Shown here: positions 6,567 through 9,257 of the stretch, one piece after another | Numbering within the stretch: position 1 is the first letter of the stretch | How the letters are laid out: every line of letters starts with the position of its first letter | Source of the DNA: CAZXDS01 sp964639525 | Lineage (GTDB): Bacteria > Bacteroidota > Ignavibacteria > Ignavibacteriales > Melioribacteraceae | Direction: 5' to 3' | NCBI GenBank assembly: GCA_964639525.1 | Contig: CAZXDS010000138.1 | Coordinates: 1 to 9,257 of the forward strand | Length of the DNA: 9,257 nucleotides | Translations under genes and position numbers: made by a program | Notes under the pieces: generated by a model | Told to the model about the DNA's origin: nothing | Seen by the model: the letters and a program-made list of their open reading frames with translations, nothing else | The model's database searches: none

Positions 6567-6703
6567 AATTTCTAATTGGTCTAATTACCTAAAAAATGAA
6601 CAATTAGAACAAAAAACAAATATTAGTTATATGATTGTTTATTTATTGGTAATTGTGAATTGGGATTTGATCAGAAATTAGGTAATTAGAATAATTAGAA
6701 ATT
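6567..6703. repeat. 137-base element with 26-base inverted arms
   Basis: The left arm (6567-6592) is the reverse complement of the right arm (6678-6703) at 24 of 26 positions. The two mismatches are adjacent, at the GG of 6578-6579. The 85-base interior can pair further (ACAATTA 6600-6606 with TAATTGT 6650-6656). Each arm contains three copies of CTAATT, or its complement AATTAG when the right arm's outer base is included, and one more AATTAG lies at 6602-6607. TTAAAAT occurs on both sides (6554-6560 and 6704-6710), though 6 extra bases separate the left copy from its arm. It codes for nothing. It could be a small non-autonomous transposon relic, a structured leader RNA of topA, or a cluster of binding sites. 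The A+T-only hexamer content makes part of the symmetry cheap. Confidence 0.6.
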
Positions 6704-6735
6704 TTAAAATACAATAGCTTAAACATAATTTCTAA

Positions 6736-6756
6736 ATTTGCGGTATACCGTGATAT
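6736..6756. promoter_or_regulatory. Dyad element copy 2, just upstream of the topA ribosome-binding site
   Basis: The core TTGCGGTATACCGTGA (6738-6753) contains the perfect 10-base palindrome CGGTATACCG and is centred 275 bases downstream of copy 1. Its right half (GTGA instead of GCAA) is less symmetric than that of copy 1. It ends 6 bases before the topA Shine-Dalgarno sequence and 21 bases before the ATG. A protein bound here, or a small RNA hairpin, could therefore affect topA expression. Function is inferred only from position and symmetry. Confidence 0.45.
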
Positions 6757-6777
6757 GTTTATAGGAGCAATATATTA

Positions 6778-9120
6778 ATGATTAAGAATCTTGTAATTGT
6801 AGAGTCACCGGCAAAAGCTAAAACAATAGAAGGTTTTCTCGGTGATGACTTCACAGTAAAATCGAGTTACGGACATATCCGTGATCTTGAAAAGAAAAAC
6901 TACGGTGTTGACATAGAAAATAATTTTAAACCGCTCTATCATGTTCCTACTGAAAAAAAGAAAGTTGTAGGTGAACTTAAAAAACTCGCTTCCGATGCGG
7001 AAACCGTTTGGCTTGCGTCTGATGAGGACCGCGAAGGAGAAGCAATTTCCTGGCACTTAAAAGAGGCATTAAAATTAAAAGATGATAAAATTAAACGAAT
7101 TGTGTTTCACGAAATTACTAAAACTGCAATCTTAAAAGCAGTTGCAGAACCGAGAAGCATTGATTCCAATCTTGTAAATGCTCAGCAAGCTCGCAGAATA
7201 CTTGATAGATTAGTTGGTTTTAAACTTTCACCTGTTCTTTGGAGAAAAGTTAAGCCATCACTTTCCGCAGGCAGAGTTCAATCAGTAGCCGTAAGATTAA
7301 TTGTAGAGAAGGAAAGAGAAATAGAAGCATTTGTTCCTGAAGCAAAATTTAGAGTTACTGCGGAATTTGAATATGTTGACAAATCCGCCGCGGCGGATGG
7401 AATACCAAAAAAGTTTAAAGCAGAATTGCCTCAAAAATTTAATTCCGAAAAAGATGCCGAAGAATTTTTGAACGCGTGTTTAAAAGCTGAATTTAATGTT
7501 GTTTCACTTGAAAAGAAACCGTTTCAAAAATCACCGGCAGCTCCTTTTACAACATCTACTCTGCAGCAGGAAGCAAGTCGTAAACTTAGATATGGCGTAA
7601 GACGTACAATGCGAATTGCACAAAGTTTATATGAAGCCGGTAAAATAACTTACATGAGAACCGATTCGGTTAATTTGTCGGAGTTGGCAATTACATCGGC
7701 ACAAGAATATATTAACAGGCAATTCGGAGAAAATTATTCTTTGCCTAAACAATACAAAACCAAGTCAGCTTCAGCTCAGGAAGCTCACGAAGCAATAAGA
7801 CCGACAAATTTTAACAATGAAAAAATTAGCGGTACTTCTGACGAACAAGCACTCTACAATTTGATATGGAAAAGAGCAATTGCTTCACAAATGAGCAAAG
7901 CCGAATTGGAAAGAACAATAGTAAAAATTGGAATTTCAGGCAGAAAAGAACTGTTTGTTGCAAAAGGCGAAATAATTAAATTTGATGGATTTTTGAAAGT
8001 TTATCTCGAATCTACTGATGATGAAAATGGAGAACAAAATGGAAATGCAATTATTCCGCCGGTTTCCGAGGGAGATGAATTATCAGCATTGGCAATTTTG
8101 GCGACACAAAGATTTTCTCGTGCTCCGGCAAGATACACAGAAGCAAGCCTCGTTAAAAAATTGGAAGAACTTGGAATCGGGCGACCTTCAACTTATGCTC
8201 CTACAATTGATACAATTCAAAATCGCGGCTATGTAATTCGCGAGGAAAGGGAAGGTACTGAAAGAAAATATATTGTTCTTTCTTTGAATGAGGAAAAACA
8301 AATTTCGCGGCAAATTAAAACTGAAATTACGGGTAATGAAAAAGGTAAACTTTATCCTTCGGATATTGCAATGCTTGTTAATGATTTTCTGCTGAAGAAT
8401 TTCCCTAATATTATGGATTACAAGTTCACTGCCAATGTTGAAAAAGAATTGGATGATATTGCTGAAGGTCAGTTGGATTGGCATAAAATGCTTGAAGCCT
8501 TTTATTTCCCGTTCAATAAAAGGGTAGAAGATACGATTGAAAATAGTGAAAGAGTTTCCGGAGAAAGAATTTTGGGAACTGATCCCAAAACGGGAAAACA
8601 AGTCTCTGTTAGAATGGCGCGGTTTGGTGCAGTGGCTCAATTAACCGATCTTGATGATGCTGATGCAAAGCCACAATATGCGGGTTTGCGAAACGGACAA
8701 CAACTTGCAGCCCTTACTCTCGAAGAAGCACTAGATTTGTTCAAATTACCGCGAACGCTTGGGCAGTTTGAAGAAGAGGATGTTGTTGTTGCTATTGGAA
8801 GATTCGGACCTTATGTTCGCCATAAAGGTAAATTTACTTCTCTCGGTAAAGAGCTTGACCCATATACTGTTGAATTGGATAAAGCAATTGAACTGATTGA
8901 AAACAAGCGAAAAGCCGATTTGGAAAAGCTGCTTAAAACTTTTGAAGAAGACCCGGATTGCCAAATTTTGAAAGGACGTTGGGGCCCATATCTTAAGTTT
9001 GGTAAAAAGAATGTGCGTTTGCCAAAAGAAGCGGATATTGAAAAATTAACTTATGCCGAGTGCAAAGAAATGGCAGATAATGCTCCCGCAAAAGGGAAAC
9101 GCAGAGCAAAGAAAAAGTAG
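6778..9120 (+). CDS. topA: DNA topoisomerase I (type IA)
   Basis: TopA relaxes negative supercoils by passing strands through a transient single-strand break. The 780-residue protein starts with a Toprim domain (about 1-115). It has the catalytic E9 in LVIVESPAKAKT and the metal-binding DxDxE motif in SDEDREGE (D82, D84, E86). The type IA core follows. It includes LSAGRVQSVA (162-171), PFTTSTLQQEA (256-266), the nucleophile Y292 in ITYMRTDS, EAHEAIRPT (335-343) and GIGRPSTYAPTI (466-477). The C-terminus has no Cys4 zinc fingers. It carries repeated basic modules instead (about 597-660, 668-712 and 728-767, the last two with GRFGPY and GRWGPY) and ends in a Lys/Arg-rich tail. This arrangement and the length are usual in Bacteroidetes and relatives. 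AGGAG (6763-6767) lies 10 bases before the ATG. The gene appears to be transcribed alone and has its own terminator. Confidence 0.98.
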   Translation: MIKNLVIVESPAKAKTIEGFLGDDFTVKSSYGHIRDLEKKNYGVDIENNFKPLYHVPTEKKKVVGELKKLASDAETVWLASDEDREGEAISWHLKEALKLKDDKIKRIVFHEITKTAILKAVAEPRSIDSNLVNAQQARRILDRLVGFKLSPVLWRKVKPSLSAGRVQSVAVRLIVEKEREIEAFVPEAKFRVTAEFEYVDKSAAADGIPKKFKAELPQKFNSEKDAEEFLNACLKAEFNVVSLEKKPFQKSPAAPFTTSTLQQEASRKLRYGVRRTMRIAQSLYEAGKITYMRTDSVNLSELAITSAQEYINRQFGENYSLPKQYKTKSASAQEAHEAIRPTNFNNEKISGTSDEQALYNLIWKRAIASQMSKAELERTIVKIGISGRKELFVAKGEIIKFDGFLKVYLESTDDENGEQNGNAIIPPVSEGDELSALAILATQRFSRAPARYTEASLVKKLEELGIGRPSTYAPTIDTIQNRGYVIREEREGTERKYIVLSLNEEKQISRQIKTEITGNEKGKLYPSDIAMLVNDFLLKNFPNIMDYKFTANVEKELDDIAEGQLDWHKMLEAFYFPFNKRVEDTIENSERVSGERILGTDPKTGKQVSVRMARFGAVAQLTDLDDADAKPQYAGLRNGQQLAALTLEEALDLFKLPRTLGQFEEEDVVVAIGRFGPYVRHKGKFTSLGKELDPYTVELDKAIELIENKRKADLEKLLKTFEEDPDCQILKGRWGPYLKFGKKNVRLPKEADIEKLTYAECKEMADNAPAKGKRRAKKK

Positions 9121-9154
9121 TTTGAATTGAGTAATAATTAAATTTCTAAGTGAT

Positions 9155-9182
9155 AAAACCTCGAAATTATTCGAGGTTTTTT
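9155..9182 (+). terminator. Intrinsic terminator of topA
   Basis: A perfect 11-bp stem AAAACCTCGAA/TTCGAGGTTTT (9155-9165 with 9170-9180) encloses a 4-base loop ATTA. It runs into a T-tract (9177-9182, with four more T's after one G). It starts 35 bases after the topA stop. The A-run on its left side means it may also stop transcription arriving from the opposite strand. Confidence 0.9.
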
Positions 9183-9226
9183 GTTTTAAAATGATGCTGA
9201 AATACAGCGATTCAGAGTCAAAATTT

Positions 9227-9257
9227 CTGTAACACAGATTAATAATCTGTGTTACAG
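9227..9257. repeat. Perfect 14-bp inverted repeat at the window edge
   Basis: The arm CTGTAACACAGATT (9227-9240) and its exact complement (9244-9257) flank a 3-base spacer AAT. The repeat reaches the last base of the window, so its true length and any T-tract on the right cannot be seen. The three T's before the left arm (9224-9226) would allow extension if A's follow. No gene lies between the topA terminator and this repeat. It could be a terminator, a dispersed palindromic repeat, or an operator for the next gene. Confidence 0.7.

Larger units (their letters stand above)
6198..6777 (+). other. Long non-coding gap between pstB and topA
   Basis: These 580 bases have no credible gene on either strand. 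From left to right I see a 10-base direct repeat CGATTTTGAT (6232-6241 and 6272-6281) and the pst terminator (6303-6327). Next come a 10-base palindrome ATTTGCAAAT (6361-6370) and a small 8-bp inverted repeat ATTTTTGA/TCAAAAAT (6398-6405 and 6423-6430). The first 16-base dyad (6463-6478), the 137-base inverted-repeat element (6567-6703), the second dyad (6738-6753) and the topA ribosome-binding site (6763-6767) complete the gap. The right part presumably holds the topA promoter, but I cannot place it with confidence. Confidence 0.7.

Noticed and set aside
6667..6695. TTGATC and AATAAT spaced 17 bases apart, a possible topA promoter
   Set aside because: The match is loose, lies within the inverted-repeat arm built of AATTAG words, and similar pairs are common in A+T-rich DNA. 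I could not prefer it over other positions.
8188..8640. A 150-codon minus-strand open frame inside topA
   Set aside because: It is antisense to a fully conserved region of TopA, its product is Phe/Ile/Asn-rich as expected from reversed A+T-rich coding sequence, and no ribosome-binding site supports it.
1..9257. CRISPR array, tRNA, rRNA, transposase, toxin-antitoxin or defence genes
   Set aside because: I found no regularly spaced repeats, tRNA cloverleaf, or protein motifs of these classes on either strand.

Overview
This is an A+T-rich stretch of chromosome in which all seven genes lie on the + strand. They form three transcription units, and each unit ends in a recognisable intrinsic terminator. 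The TopA sequence (Bacteroidetes-like, with no Cys4 zinc fingers), the DUF1579 protein and the SPOR-domain envelope protein point to a Gram-negative member of the Bacteroidetes/Chlorobi (FCB) group. Clear GGAG-type Shine-Dalgarno sequences precede msrB, the DUF1579 gene and topA. Classical Bacteroidia and Flavobacteriia usually lack such sites, so I lean towards the Ignavibacteria/Chlorobi side. That placement is inference only.

Unit 1 (202-2605) follows a terminator at 32-67 that belongs to an upstream gene outside the window. It encodes an exported protein with an N-terminal domain resembling surface-adhesin E and a C-terminal SPOR peptidoglycan-binding domain. Next come an exported or membrane-anchored methionine sulfoxide reductase B and, two bases later, an exported, strikingly methionine-rich DUF1579 protein. 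The unit closes with a hairpin and T-tract at 2646-2679. All three products are predicted to act outside the cytoplasmic membrane, and the last two look like an envelope oxidative-repair pair.

Unit 2 (2796-6197) is a high-affinity phosphate ABC transporter in the order pstS-pstC-pstA-pstB: a lipoprotein phosphate binder, two overlapping permease genes, and the ATPase after a 73-base gap. No phoU or phoBR gene follows. PstA and PstB each have a substitution at a normally conserved glycine. A strong hairpin terminator lies at 6303-6327.

The 580 bases between pstB and topA (6198-6777) are the least ordinary part of the window. I see no gene there. They hold the pst terminator, two near-identical 16-base dyads (centres 275 bases apart, the second just upstream of the topA ribosome-binding site), and between them a 137-base element with 26-base inverted arms.

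Unit 3 (6778-9120) is topA, DNA topoisomerase I, followed by a perfect 11-bp hairpin terminator. The window ends exactly on a perfect 14-bp inverted repeat. Most of the window is ordinary housekeeping and envelope content. I found no defence system, mobile-element gene, CRISPR array or RNA gene. The best leads are the MsrB/Met-rich DUF1579 pair and the structured pstB-topA intergenic region.
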